A stretch of DNA of 64,000 nucleotides, from assembly GCA_024236175.1 (NCBI GenBank), contig JACKKY010000001.1:372001-436000 (forward strand). The letters are read 5' to 3'. Below, one piece after another: positions 8,711-17,056 of this stretch (position 1 is its first letter; each line of letters opens with the position of its first letter). The DNA comes from Novosphingobium sp. (lineage in GTDB: Bacteria; Pseudomonadota; Alphaproteobacteria; Sphingomonadales; Sphingomonadaceae). The translations under genes were made by a program, and so were the position numbers. A model generated the notes under the pieces. It had not been told where the DNA came from. It was given only the letters and a program-made list of their open reading frames with translations, and did no database searches.

Positions 8711-9459
8711 AACGCCTGTTGAGCGCGGTATCTGCGGCCCTGCTGCTGATACCCGCAACAGCCCATGCCCAGTCGGCCATTCCCGGCGCACTAGATCGTG
8801 CTTTCGGGGCGATGGGTGGTGGCGACGGCCCGGGCCTGAGCCTGTCGCTGCAGCTGCTCCTGATCATGGGGCTGCTGACGATACTGCCCAGCCTCGTCCT
8901 GATGATGACCAGCTTCACGCGCATCCTGATCGTTCTCGCGATCCTGCGCCAGGCGCTCGGTCTCCAGCAGTCTCCGCCCAACCAGGTGCTGATCGGCCTC
9001 TCGCTCTTCCTGTCATTGTTCGTGATGGCACCGACGCTCGAGAAGGTGAACGACAACGCCATCGCGCCCTATTCGGCGGGTACGATCAACGCCGAGCAGG
9101 CCATCGAGGTCGGTGGTCAGCAGTTCCATGCATTCATGCTTCGCCAGACTCGCGAGCGTGACCTGATGATGTTCGCGGAGATGGCCAACGCGCCCAAGTT
9201 CGAGCGCATGCAGGACGTGCCCTTCTCGATCCTTCTGCCCGCCTTCGTCACCAGCGAGCTGAAAACCGCATTCCAGATCGGCTTCATGCTCTTCCTGCCC
9301 TTCCTTGTCATCGACATCGTGGTGTCGGCCGTCCTCATGTCGCTCGGCATGATGATGATGAGCCCCATGATCGTCTCCCTGCCATTCAAGCTGCTGCTCT
9401 TCGTCCTGGTGGACGGCTGGGCGCTGCTGATGGGCTCGCTCGCCTCAAGCTTCGGATAG
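8707..9459 (+). CDS. fliP: Flagellar export gate protein FliP
   Basis: FliP is a core subunit of the type III export gate. The ATG at 8707 overlaps the fliO stop and gives 250 residues, the family length. A cleavable signal peptide (about 1-21, ending AHA-QS) is typical of FliP. The family signatures are clear: LLTILPSLVLMMTSFTRI, LRQALGLQQSPPNQVL and the C-terminal MSLGMMMMSPMIVSLPFKLL. A longer reading frame from 8323 runs through fliN and fliO and is not used. Confidence 0.97.
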   Translation: MKRLLSAVSAALLLIPATAHAQSAIPGALDRAFGAMGGGDGPGLSLSLQLLLIMGLLTILPSLVLMMTSFTRILIVLAILRQALGLQQSPPNQVLIGLSLFLSLFVMAPTLEKVNDNAIAPYSAGTINAEQAIEVGGQQFHAFMLRQTRERDLMMFAEMANAPKFERMQDVPFSILLPAFVTSELKTAFQIGFMLFLPFLVIDIVVSAVLMSLGMMMMSPMIVSLPFKLLLFVLVDGWALLMGSLASSFG

Positions 9460-9464
9460 CCAAG

Positions 9465-9737
9465 ATGGACCAGTCAATCGAGCTTCTCTCCCTCGCCGAC
9501 CGTACCTTGTGGGTCGCGGCGCTCGTCGCCGCTCCGGTGCTGCTGGCATCGCTGTCGATCGGTCTTGCGGTCGGCATCATCCAGGCGGCGACGTCCGTGA
9601 ACGAGCAAACGCTCACCTTCGTGCCCAAGCTCGCCGTTACCGCTCTCGTGCTGGTGATCTTCGGAGCATCGATGATGGCGCTGGTCAGCGATTTCACGCA
9701 GGACATTTTCGCACAGATTGCACGGATCTCGCAGTGA
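9465..9737 (+). CDS. fliQ: Flagellar export gate protein FliQ
   Basis: FliQ is a two-helix membrane subunit of the export gate. The 90 residues match the family from end to end (LVAAPVLLASLSIGLAVGII, QAATSVNEQTLTFVPK, then a second membrane helix). It sits five bases after fliP, and its stop overlaps the GTG start of fliR. Confidence 0.97.
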   Translation: MDQSIELLSLADRTLWVAALVAAPVLLASLSIGLAVGIIQAATSVNEQTLTFVPKLAVTALVLVIFGASMMALVSDFTQDIFAQIARISQ

Positions 9738-10516
9738 TCGGGCTCGATTTCGGCTTTGGCGCGCTCGAAGCCGAATTCTGGCGGCTGCTGTTCGCCATGA
9801 CCCGAATTGGTGCAGCCATGATCGCCGCGCCACTGTTCGGCGCCGGTTCGGTGCCGCCCCAGGTGCGAGTCATCGTCGCAGGTGCAATTTCGGTCCTGAT
9901 CTGCAGCTGGACGCCGCTCACTCCGCCCGAGGCCCTGCTTTCGCTCGAAGGCATGGTGATCGTCGCGGGCGAGGTGCTGATCGGACTGGCGCTGGGTTTC
10001 GTACTCCAGATCGCCTTTGCCGCGCCGGTGATGGCCGCGGAAGTGATGGGCGGCTCGATGGGCATGGGCATGGCGGTGGCGGTCGATCCGAACAACGGCC
10101 AGCAATCACCTGCCCTCGGACAGTATTTCACCGTCGTACTGACGCTGATCTTCCTCGCCGTGGGAGCCCATCTGCAGTGGATTTCCCTGCTGCTCGAAAG
10201 CTACCGCATCTTCCCCCCCGGCGAGACCTGGCTCGGCGCCGAAAAGTCGGCCGATATCGCCGGCTTTGCCGCGACCATGTTCCTGACCGCCGTCACCATG
10301 GCCCTGCCGGTATCGCTGGTGTTGCTGGTGGTGCAGATCGTCACCGGCGTGCTGAGCCGCTCGGCTCCCGCCCTCAATCTCTTCGCGCTCGGCCTGCCGG
10401 CCGGCGTGCTGGCCGGCCTTGCCGCGCTGATCGCCGCCTTGCCGATCATCTCCGATCAGATGGTCGAACTTACGGGCACCGCCCTCACTGAAGCGAGGAG
10501 TGTCCTGCTGCCATGA
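9734..10516 (+). CDS. fliR: Flagellar export gate protein FliR
   Basis: FliR closes the FliPQR gate complex. A GTG at 9734, overlapping the fliQ stop, gives 260 residues, the usual size. Five or six membrane helices are visible. Family landmarks are RIGAAMIAAPLFGAGSVPPQ and QIAFAAPVMAAEVMGGSMGM. Its C-terminus overlaps flhB by four bases. The same reading frame is open upstream to 9509, but that part is antisense-like shadow within fliQ. Confidence 0.95.
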   Translation: MIGLDFGFGALEAEFWRLLFAMTRIGAAMIAAPLFGAGSVPPQVRVIVAGAISVLICSWTPLTPPEALLSLEGMVIVAGEVLIGLALGFVLQIAFAAPVMAAEVMGGSMGMGMAVAVDPNNGQQSPALGQYFTVVLTLIFLAVGAHLQWISLLLESYRIFPPGETWLGAEKSADIAGFAATMFLTAVTMALPVSLVLLVVQIVTGVLSRSAPALNLFALGLPAGVLAGLAALIAALPIISDQMVELTGTALTEARSVLLP

Positions 10517-11652
10517 GCGATACGGCCGGCGAGAAGACATTTGCACCAAGTGCAAAGCGCAAACAGGATGCCGCCCAAAAGGGCGACGTCCTTCGTTCGC
10601 GCGAACTGGGCACGGCTGCCGCGATCCTGGTCGGCGCGGCCTGGCTCAAGCTCGCCGGTCCGTGGGTCCTTCACGGCCTGGACGATGTGATGCACGCCGG
10701 CTTCACCTGGGATCGCGCGACGATCGACTCCTTCGATCCGGGCGGGCTGATGCTCCAGCTTACGCTGCTCGTCCTGCCGCCGATACTGGTGCTGGGCGCC
10801 GTGGTCCTGCTCGCATCGGTCGCTTCGCAGCTCGGTTTCAGCGACGGGCGCTGGGTGGGCGCAAACATCGCTCCCAAGGGCCAGAGGCTAAATCCGCTCA
10901 ACGGCCTCAAGCGGATGTTCGGCCCCAACGGCCTGATCGAAATCGCCAAGGGCCTCGCCAAGGTGGGACTGCTGGGCTCCATCGCGTGGTTCTGGGCAAG
11001 CGGACGGTTCGAAACGCTGGCCGGCCTCGGCAAGGGCAATCTCGCCGATCAGCTATCCTACGGCTGGGACGCGGTCACCACGCTGATGTTCGCACTGTCG
11101 GGCGGCCTCGTCATCATCGCCTTCATCGACGTTCCGGTTCAGTGGGTCCGGCGCATGATGCGGCTGAAAATGAGCCATCAGGAAATGCGCGACGAGCAGA
11201 AGGACACGGACGGCTCGCCCGAGCGCAAGGCCGCGGTGCGCGACCGTCAGCGGCAGATCGCCCTGGGCAGTGTCGCCAAGGCCATGATCGACGCCCAGTT
11301 TATCATCACCAACCCGATGCATTTCGCCGTCGCCATGACCTACGATCCCGACAAGGCGCCCGCGCCGATCGTGCTGGCGAAGGGGCGCGGCGAAAAGGCG
11401 CTCGCCATGCGCGAGCTGGCCGCCGAATACCAGGTTCCGGTGCTCGAATACCCGGCCCTTGCCCGTTCGGTCTATTTCACCACGCGCGAGCAACAGGTGA
11501 TCCGCGAGGAGCTCTACGCGGCCGTCGCCTCGGTTCTTGCTTTCGTCTTTTCGCTCAAGCGCGGCGAGAAGCGGCCGCGCCCGCGGATCGACGTGCCCGT
11601 CACACTGCGTTTCGATGCCGAGGGCCGCCTCGACCCAAGCGCAGCCGTTTAA
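10513..11652 (+). CDS. flhB: Flagellar export switch protein FlhB with NPMH in place of NPTH
   Basis: FlhB selects export substrates: rod/hook first, filament later. The protein has 379 residues with four membrane helices (about 33-50, 80-105, 145-165, 185-210) and the conserved cytoplasmic linker (EMRDEQKDTDGSPERKAAVR). The self-cleavage site is almost always NPTH. Here it reads N267-P268-M269-H270 (codons 11311-11322), followed by the normal FAVAMTYD. The Asn-Pro pair needed for cleavage is kept, so the protein may still cleave, perhaps with altered rate. It overlaps fliR by four bases. Confidence 0.95.
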   Translation: MSDTAGEKTFAPSAKRKQDAAQKGDVLRSRELGTAAAILVGAAWLKLAGPWVLHGLDDVMHAGFTWDRATIDSFDPGGLMLQLTLLVLPPILVLGAVVLLASVASQLGFSDGRWVGANIAPKGQRLNPLNGLKRMFGPNGLIEIAKGLAKVGLLGSIAWFWASGRFETLAGLGKGNLADQLSYGWDAVTTLMFALSGGLVIIAFIDVPVQWVRRMMRLKMSHQEMRDEQKDTDGSPERKAAVRDRQRQIALGSVAKAMIDAQFIITNPMHFAVAMTYDPDKAPAPIVLAKGRGEKALAMRELAAEYQVPVLEYPALARSVYFTTREQQVIREELYAAVASVLAFVFSLKRGEKRPRPRIDVPVTLRFDAEGRLDPSAAV

Positions 11653-11690
11653 CCGCTTAACTGCACGGCTTTGTCGCCGTTTTAGGAACC

Positions 11691-13124
11691 ATGGAAACGA
11701 CCAGCACCTCTTCGGCAACACGGTCCCTGATTACCGCACTGGGTGCGGGCAGCGGGGTCGACATGGGTGCGCTCGCCGAGAATCTGGCAGCCGCACAATA
11801 CGCCGGAAGGCTCGACCGGCTCGCGCTCAAGTCGGAAACGCTGGATCGGCAGATTTCGGCGGCATCCGACCTCAAGAGCATGATGCTGAGCCTGGCGGGC
11901 TCACTCGGCGACCGGGTACGTCTCGGCGACCTTTCGCCGCAGCCCCAGGTCGCCAACGGAGCCGTTGCCGGCGCCGCCTATTCGGGCGTAGGCCAGCCGA
12001 CGGGAAGCTATTCGCTGGAAGTCACCCAGCTGGCCACGTCGCAAACGCTTTCAAGCCCGGCCTACACCGCGTCGAGTGATCCGGTGGGCGCCGGCACGCT
12101 CACTCTGCGCTTCGGCACCATTTCCGGCACGAGCTTCACCGAAGACACCGGCCACGCAGCGGTCAACATCGAGATCGCCAGCGGATCGACGCTCGCCGAT
12201 GTCGCGTTGGCGATCAATGCGTCCAACTCGGGCGTCAGCGCCTATGTCGCCAACACCACCGAAGGCGCGAAACTCGTGCTCAAGGGCGAAGAAGGCGCGG
12301 CGAACGGCTTCATCCTGGAGGCCGCGGAAACGGTTGGCGAGGAAGGTCTCGCCAATCTCGCATGGACGCCCGCCGGCGACGCGTCGCGGCGACTGACGGC
12401 CTCGGGCGACGCCGCCTTCAAGATCGACGGGCTGCCGATGACTTCGTCGAGCAATACGGTGGCCGACCCGATCCCGGGCGTGACGCTGACGCTGAAAGGC
12501 ACCAACACAGGAACGCCGACAACGCTGAGCTTTGCCGACAACAGCTCAACCATTGTCGAGGCGATGCAGGACCTGACTGCCGCGCTCAACGAGATCGCGA
12601 CCCAGATCCGCACCGTCACCGATCCGCAGACCGGCGAACTTGCGCGCGACAGCGGCGCACGGGCGCTGCGGTCGACTTTCTCCGCGCTTGCCGGCACCGT
12701 AATCATGCCCAATGCGCCCGAAGGAACGCCGCGCACGCTTTCCGACCTTGGGCTTACTACGCAGCGCGACGGCAGTTTCACGCTTGATGGGGCGAGGCTT
12801 TCAGAATCGCTCAAGTCCGATCCGCAGGCGGTCGCGGCGATGTTCACCAACGGGCTCTACGGCGTCTACTCGACGATCGATTCGATCGCGCGCCGTAGCA
12901 ACCTGTCCACCGACCCGGGCACTCTCGCGGGATCGATCAAACGCTACACGACCCAACTGGAGGATATCAGCGAGGATCAGGCCAAGCTCATCGAGCGACA
13001 GGAGACCTTGCGTACCCAGCTCATCTCGCGCTTCGCAGTTGTCGACAACAAGGTCGGCGCGTCGAAATCGACGCTGACTTTCCTCCAGAACCAGATCGAC
13101 GCGTGGAACGCGCAGCGTAGCTAG
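11691..13124 (+). CDS. fliD: Flagellar hook-associated protein 2 / filament cap FliD
   Basis: FliD caps the growing filament and helps flagellin fold. The protein has 477 residues. The N-terminal FliD_N domain is recognisable (ITALGAGSGVDMGALAENLA, then SYSLEVTQLATSQTL near 105-120). The C-terminal helical region ends in LTFLQNQIDAWNAQRS, the expected coiled coil. The start follows a 38-base gap after flhB, with AGGAACC just upstream of the ATG. It pairs with the chaperone gene fliS downstream. Confidence 0.93.
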   Translation: METTSTSSATRSLITALGAGSGVDMGALAENLAAAQYAGRLDRLALKSETLDRQISAASDLKSMMLSLAGSLGDRVRLGDLSPQPQVANGAVAGAAYSGVGQPTGSYSLEVTQLATSQTLSSPAYTASSDPVGAGTLTLRFGTISGTSFTEDTGHAAVNIEIASGSTLADVALAINASNSGVSAYVANTTEGAKLVLKGEEGAANGFILEAAETVGEEGLANLAWTPAGDASRRLTASGDAAFKIDGLPMTSSSNTVADPIPGVTLTLKGTNTGTPTTLSFADNSSTIVEAMQDLTAALNEIATQIRTVTDPQTGELARDSGARALRSTFSALAGTVIMPNAPEGTPRTLSDLGLTTQRDGSFTLDGARLSESLKSDPQAVAAMFTNGLYGVYSTIDSIARRSNLSTDPGTLAGSIKRYTTQLEDISEDQAKLIERQETLRTQLISRFAVVDNKVGASKSTLTFLQNQIDAWNAQRS

Positions 13125-13138
13125 GGTCGGGCCAGGTC

Positions 13139-13510
13139 ATGCTTCTTTCACGTTCCCCTCATGAGGCCTATCGCCGCGTCGATTTCGATGCGCGGGTCGA
13201 AGGCGCCAACCCGGGCGAGCTGGTCAAGCTGTGCTACGAGCAGCTTTGCGGTGCACTGGGCACGGCGATCTATGCCCACGAACAAGGCGACAACCGGCTC
13301 AAGAGCCAGTCGCTCACGAGAGCCCTTTCGGCCGTCACCGCTCTGCAGCTCGGCGTCGACGCGGAGGCCGGTATGTCGGGAGCGCTGATCCAGCTTTACA
13401 CCGCGACACGTCGGGCCATCCTCGACAGCGCGCTGGAATTCGACGCGCAAATGATGGCGTCGATCAGGCAGGATTTCCTGGACATACTGAAGGCGATGGG
13501 TTCCGCATAG
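13139..13510 (+). CDS. fliS: Flagellar export chaperone FliS
   Basis: FliS keeps flagellin soluble before export. The 123-residue all-helical protein shows family features: an early AYR motif (HEAYRRVDFDARVEGANP), then LVKLCYEQLCGAL, and a final helix with DFLDILKAM. It lies 14 bases after fliD, the usual partner, and is the last gene of the flagellar run in this window. Confidence 0.9.
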   Translation: MLLSRSPHEAYRRVDFDARVEGANPGELVKLCYEQLCGALGTAIYAHEQGDNRLKSQSLTRALSAVTALQLGVDAEAGMSGALIQLYTATRRAILDSALEFDAQMMASIRQDFLDILKAMGSA

Positions 13511-13522
13511 CGGAGAGCGATC

Positions 13523-13586
13523 CGCAATTTCTGTATTGCGAATATCAGGAGACCCTAATATAAACCCGCGCTCTCAAGCAATTGAG
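13523..13586. promoter_or_regulatory. Two inverted repeats between fliS and the LuxR-type regulator
   Basis: The 257-base gap after fliS contains CGCAAT-N6-ATTGCG (13523-13540) and CTCAA-GCAA-TTGAG (13573-13586). The second is nested in a CGCTC/GAGCG pair. They lie 180-245 bases upstream of the regulator start. They could be protein-binding sites or the end of the flagellar message. No U-tract follows, and no clear promoter hexamers were found. Confidence 0.3.
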
Positions 13587-13767
13587 CGTTGTCTACAGGG
13601 GGAAGGATAACGTGATCGCATGACAGGCGCCGGTCATTTCCGTTTGGATGTAACTAATCGCGACTGCCCGGCTCAAGTTGGATCTCATCCGAATCCGATC
13701 AGATTCCTTGCCGTGACATATGGGGACGATCCGTTCCGTGATACGCAGGGGTTGGGATTCTGAATCG

Positions 13768-14370
13768 ATGGGGCAGGGATTTCACATCGTTCTGGTGGAT
13801 GGCGATACGCGCCGCAGGGCGGCTATTACGCATCGTCTTTCCGACAAGGGCATTCATGTCGAGCCTTTCGAGGCGCTCTCCGAACTGGTCCGTGGCTGGC
13901 CGCAATCCGGCGTGATCTTCGTCTGCGATGAAGACGATGCCATCGACGAACTCATGACCCTCATGGGTAGCACGGGCAAATGGTTCCCGGTCGTCGCTTT
14001 CTCCGAAGCGCCATCGCCAAGGCAGATCGTCGAAGCTGTCCAGAGCGGCGCCGTGGACTATGTCTCCTGGCCTTTCGAGGATTTGGAGCTGACGACCTGC
14101 CTGGAACGCACCCGTTCCCAGGCGGAAAGCCTCGGTCCGGCGAAATTGCGCGAAGCGATGGCGCGCAGCAGGATCGAGCAGTTGTCGGGGCGTGAACGGG
14201 AGGTGCTGAGCGCAGTTGCGAGCGGACTTTCCAACCAGCTGATCGCCAATCAGTTGGGCATCAGCTGCCGCACCGTGGAAAGCCATCGGGCGAACATACT
14301 CAACAAGATCGGCGCCACGCATATTTCCGAAGCCATACGCGTCGCTATCGAGGCTTCGCTCGTCCATTGA
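13768..14370 (+). CDS. FixJ/LuxR-type response regulator with a degenerate receiver
   Basis: This is a likely transcription regulator of about 200 residues. The C-terminal LuxR-type helix-turn-helix is clear (LSGREREVLSAVASGLSNQL, then CRTVESHRANILNKIGA). The N-terminal half has the shape of a receiver: HIVLVDGD acidic patch, FVCDEDD as possible phosphoacceptor, Ser in VVAFSEAP. However, the invariant Lys before Pro is Trp (SWPFED instead of KPFED). The ATG at 13768 is preferred because it begins right at the receiver strand; an ATG at 13720 would add 16 residues of no clear fold. Its position behind the flagellar operon suggests a role in motility control, but that is inferred. Confidence 0.85.
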   Translation: MGQGFHIVLVDGDTRRRAAITHRLSDKGIHVEPFEALSELVRGWPQSGVIFVCDEDDAIDELMTLMGSTGKWFPVVAFSEAPSPRQIVEAVQSGAVDYVSWPFEDLELTTCLERTRSQAESLGPAKLREAMARSRIEQLSGREREVLSAVASGLSNQLIANQLGISCRTVESHRANILNKIGATHISEAIRVAIEASLVH

Positions 14371-14405
14371 CGTAAAGGCAAAGCCTAGGCCGGCTGGCTG
14401 TGCTG

Positions 14406-14876
14406 CTATCCTGCCTGGATGCCTGCCTTTTCCCGCTTCGGCACAAGGGCGTCTCTGGGCACTCCCAGGGCGTTCTCGGCTTCAGCGAGAAGGGCCGCAG
14501 TCTTCGCCGCCAGCAAAGCGAGTTCGAGCGTACGGCCTCTCGCTGTGAACTCCTCGGTCCGCCCGGGCAATACAACTGTCGCAAGATACGATCCGCTCAC
14601 TGCACGGGAGACCATGAATGCGGTTTCCCGGCCTAGCAAAGCGAAGGTCGCGCTTTCGCTGGCGCCTGCATCGAGCAGGGCCGCGACGGCCTTTTCCTCC
14701 CCTAGCGAAGACAGGCTGACGCCGAAGGCCTCCGGCCCAATTCGGAAAAGGTGGTTCGCTTCACGGATGCAGCCGCCAAGTTCGACCGACGAACTCGCAA
14801 CGCAGCGGCACAGGAATTCCCACGCCTGAGCATGCCACGCCTTGGCGTCCATAAATGTGAGCCCGGATTGACCCAT
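14406..14876 (-). CDS. Hypothetical protein next to the flagellar locus
   Basis: I do not recognise a named family for this 156-residue protein. It has no signal peptide or membrane helix. The middle (FALLGRETAFMVSRAVSGS) and the Ala/Leu-rich helical region ELALLAAKTAALLAEAENAL near 120-140 look like a small folded cytosolic protein. This strand was chosen over the opposite 136-residue frame, which is Arg/Ser/Ala-rich in the way of a shadow. An alternative start is the Met at 14852. It is transcribed toward the flagellar genes and preceded by an AT-rich control region. Confidence 0.6.
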   Translation of the reverse strand: MGQSGLTFMDAKAWHAQAWEFLCRCVASSSVELGGCIREANHLFRIGPEAFGVSLSSLGEEKAVAALLDAGASESATFALLGRETAFMVSRAVSGSYLATVVLPGRTEEFTARGRTLELALLAAKTAALLAEAENALGVPRDALVPKREKAGIQAG

Positions 14877-14910
14877 TGGTCCAAGCCTCTCAGTCCATGA
14901 GCAAATCTAG

Positions 14911-15091
14911 AATAATTCTTGTCAATTATTCGCGCTCTTTGAGCAGAGGACAGCTAATATAGAGAGGGGTCAACTGCAAACAGCGGCATTTGCGTCAGGT
15001 CGATTCAAATTTGCGATGGACTGCATCCACCGCAATCGACAGTCTTGTCAGTATAAATACTTGCAAAATATTATGTTCACATTTGAACATA
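14911..15091. promoter_or_regulatory. AT-rich control region with two strong palindromes
   Basis: The gap 14877-15098 is much richer in A and T than its surroundings. It contains AATAATT-CTTGTC-AATTATT (14911-14930) and TATGTTC-ACATTT-GAACATA (15072-15091), two 20-bp sites each with seven-base arms and a six-base spacer. They sit upstream of the leftward orphan gene at 14406-14876, the first 35-54 bases from its start. Read leftward, TTGACA lies within the first palindrome. These look like operators for dimeric regulators, but the regulator is unknown. Confidence 0.4.
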
Positions 15092-15098
15092 GAGAGCG

Positions 15099-15800
15099 TC
15101 ATCCGCCGTTTGCGGCCGCTTGACTACCTTGATCCAATTGCGCCGCTACGGAAATCACAAAGGGCTGGAGTGCATGCAGGTGCCGGGCAAACTCCTCAAG
15201 GCGAAACGCCTGATCGAACGCCAGTCCGTGCGAAAATTCATCGCGCCAGCATATCTGGCCGAAACGCACCGGCAGGCCGTCTACTTCGAGGCGGGCGTAT
15301 TCCCCCACCTCGATCTGGCTGCCGGTCTCGATACGCGCGCCTTGCTGCGACAGGTTGACGAGCGTGGCTCGCGTGTCCCTGCCCCCCGCAGTCACGAGAG
15401 CCGGCCGTTGCAGTTTCAGCCGCAGCGGACGCCGTGGATAGGGACTTGGTTCCTCGATGAAGGCACTGACATCGATCCAGCTCGCAAAGCGGAATCCGGC
15501 CTCGTCGTTTCGATACCACCTGTTCTCCATTGCGTACCGGTCGCCGTTCGCGAGTTCCAGGTAGAGATGGGTATCGGGAGGAGCATCGTGCATGAAGACC
15601 AGCCTGGCGCCGCCTGCCGAGACATCGCGCACGATTGCCAGGTATTCGCCGCTTTCGCAGATCAGCTTGGCCGTCCGCATCAGCAGGGCAAACCGCGGCA
15701 CGGCCCGCCGGTCATCGCCAGCTTGGACCTTTGCGGATTTCTTCCCTGTTTTTCCAGCCATCGCCATCAACACCCCTGGGCCGGCGGCGGAGCCGCCCAT
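15099..15800 (-). CDS. Tandem PilZ-domain protein (c-di-GMP receptor)
   Basis: PilZ domains bind cyclic di-GMP and often modulate motility or polysaccharide secretion. Two copies are present in 233 residues. The first has RRAVPR near 31-36 and DVSAGG. The second has RRPLR near 122-126 and NLSQQG. Both RxxxR and (D/N)xSxxG motifs look intact, so two ligand sites are plausible. The start is uncertain: ATG at 15800 has AGGG six bases upstream, and ATG at 15767 has AGGGG five bases upstream. Closeness to the flagellar genes suggests a motility brake, which is inference. Confidence 0.88.
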   Translation of the reverse strand: MGGSAAGPGVLMAMAGKTGKKSAKVQAGDDRRAVPRFALLMRTAKLICESGEYLAIVRDVSAGGARLVFMHDAPPDTHLYLELANGDRYAMENRWYRNDEAGFRFASWIDVSAFIEEPSPYPRRPLRLKLQRPALVTAGGRDTRATLVNLSQQGARIETGSQIEVGEYARLEVDGLPVRFGQICWRDEFSHGLAFDQAFRLEEFARHLHALQPFVISVAAQLDQGSQAAANGG

Positions 15801-15869
15801 TCGTTACCCTGGTATGAGCAGACGTGGTTGAAAAAGCGTTAATCGCGACCCCTGGCTGCTTTCAGATCG

Positions 15870-16880
15870 CTAGCCGGGCGCGCGCGCCGTCGATGAGCGT
15901 TCGACGATCACCGGATAGAAATCGGACTGGGCCTCCCCGCCGGCGTCGGGCCTGACGAGGCTGCCGGCCGCAGCCTTGGCCATCTCGGCAAAGGGCACCC
16001 GCACGGTGGTCAGCGGGGGCCAGAGCCGTACCGCGATTGCAGTGTCGCCATAGCCGACAACCGAGAGCTTGTCGGGCACCGCGAGCCCAAGCTCCCCGGC
16101 TGCGTGGAGGACGCCCGCCGCCATCTCGTCGCTGCAGGCAATGATGGCTGTCGGACGCGGGCTTACCTCAAGCAGCAGCCGTCCGGCGGCAAGGCCGGAC
16201 TCGAAGCTGTTGTCGCCCGATGCGATCAGTGACGGCCCCCTGTCGAGATCGTGGTCGGCGATGGCGTCAAGATAGCCCAGTTCGCGTTCCCGCGCGGAAT
16301 AGAGATCCTCCGGGCCGGCAATCAGCCCGATACGCTCATGCCCCTGGGCGATCAGGTCGGCGACCAGCTTGGCCGTAGCGGCCCGGTCGCCCGCGGCGGG
16401 CACTTCCTTCTCGTCGCCTGTCGGGCTGGCGCCCAGTCGGACATGATTGCAGCCCAGCTCCCGACAGAGACCGATGATCTCGGCCCGCTCGGACAGCGGC
16501 GGCAGAAGCACTACGCCGGACGGGCGCTGGAATTCCAGAAACCGACGGAATTCGGTTTCGACTTCGCCGGCATTCTGGTCGACGGGGTGGACGATGAGTG
16601 CATATTCGGTGCCGGCGATGGCTTCGAGCACTCCCTGCTGCGCCGCAGGCAGGAGGAAATCCGCGGACCCGTCGTAGACAAGCGCAATGAGGAAATTGCG
16701 GCGCAAGGCAAGCGCCCGCGCTTGCGGATCGGGGACATATCCGATCTCGGAAATGACCTTCTCGACCTTCTCGCGGGTTGCCTGGCTCAGCAGCGGCGAG
16801 TTGTTGATAACACGGCTGACAGTCTTCTTCGAGACGCCTGCCAGACGGGCTACATCGTTGATGGTCGGCTTGGCCATCAT
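15870..16880 (-). CDS. LacI-family transcriptional regulator
   Basis: This is a sugar- or metabolite-responsive repressor of about 336 residues. The N-terminal helix-turn-helix is classical (TINDVARLAGVSKKTVSRVI, with hinge helix DPQARALALRR). It is followed by a periplasmic-binding-protein-like effector domain (HERIGLIAGP, IIACSDEMAAGVLHAAGELG, LSVVGYGDT). The start at 16880 or 16877 (MMAKPTIND) is preferred because the frame upstream to 17003 has no LacI-like content. It is divergent from the DUF7064-like gene at 17057, so it probably controls that gene and itself. The effector is unknown. Confidence 0.93.
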   Translation of the reverse strand: MMAKPTINDVARLAGVSKKTVSRVINNSPLLSQATREKVEKVISEIGYVPDPQARALALRRNFLIALVYDGSADFLLPAAQQGVLEAIAGTEYALIVHPVDQNAGEVETEFRRFLEFQRPSGVVLLPPLSERAEIIGLCRELGCNHVRLGASPTGDEKEVPAAGDRAATAKLVADLIAQGHERIGLIAGPEDLYSARERELGYLDAIADHDLDRGPSLIASGDNSFESGLAAGRLLLEVSPRPTAIIACSDEMAAGVLHAAGELGLAVPDKLSVVGYGDTAIAVRLWPPLTTVRVPFAEMAKAAAGSLVRPDAGGEAQSDFYPVIVERSSTARAPG

Positions 16881-16953
16881 GTCGGACTGGCGCAATTTGC
16901 CACCGGTGTCCAGAGCCCGTCGCGTGGCGAACAACCCCACACTTGCCCGGAGA

Positions 16954-16963
16954 TGACATGTCA
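16954..16963. promoter_or_regulatory. Candidate operator palindrome between the LacI gene and its divergent neighbour
   Basis: TGACATGTCA is a perfect ten-base palindrome near the middle of the 176-base divergent gap. LacI proteins bind short inverted repeats of this kind. The symmetry does not extend to the flanks, and a ten-base palindrome can occur by chance, so the call is weak. Confidence 0.25.
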
Positions 16964-17056
16964 CCCGGCCATGCCCCTCCCGGGTCGGTCGCGAACTTGC
17001 CAAACCTGTGGAGCGCGTGCCAATCCACGGCGAAAGAGGATGCCGGAGAGAATTGG

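Noticed and set aside
14419..14829. Rightward 136-residue frame opposite the orphan gene
   Set aside because: Its composition (Arg/Ser/Ala runs) looks like a shadow; the leftward frame has a more protein-like pattern and a control region upstream.
15072..15091. Quorum-sensing lux box
   Set aside because: Length and symmetry fit, but the sequence lacks the usual CTG/CAG ends and no luxI/luxR pair is present.
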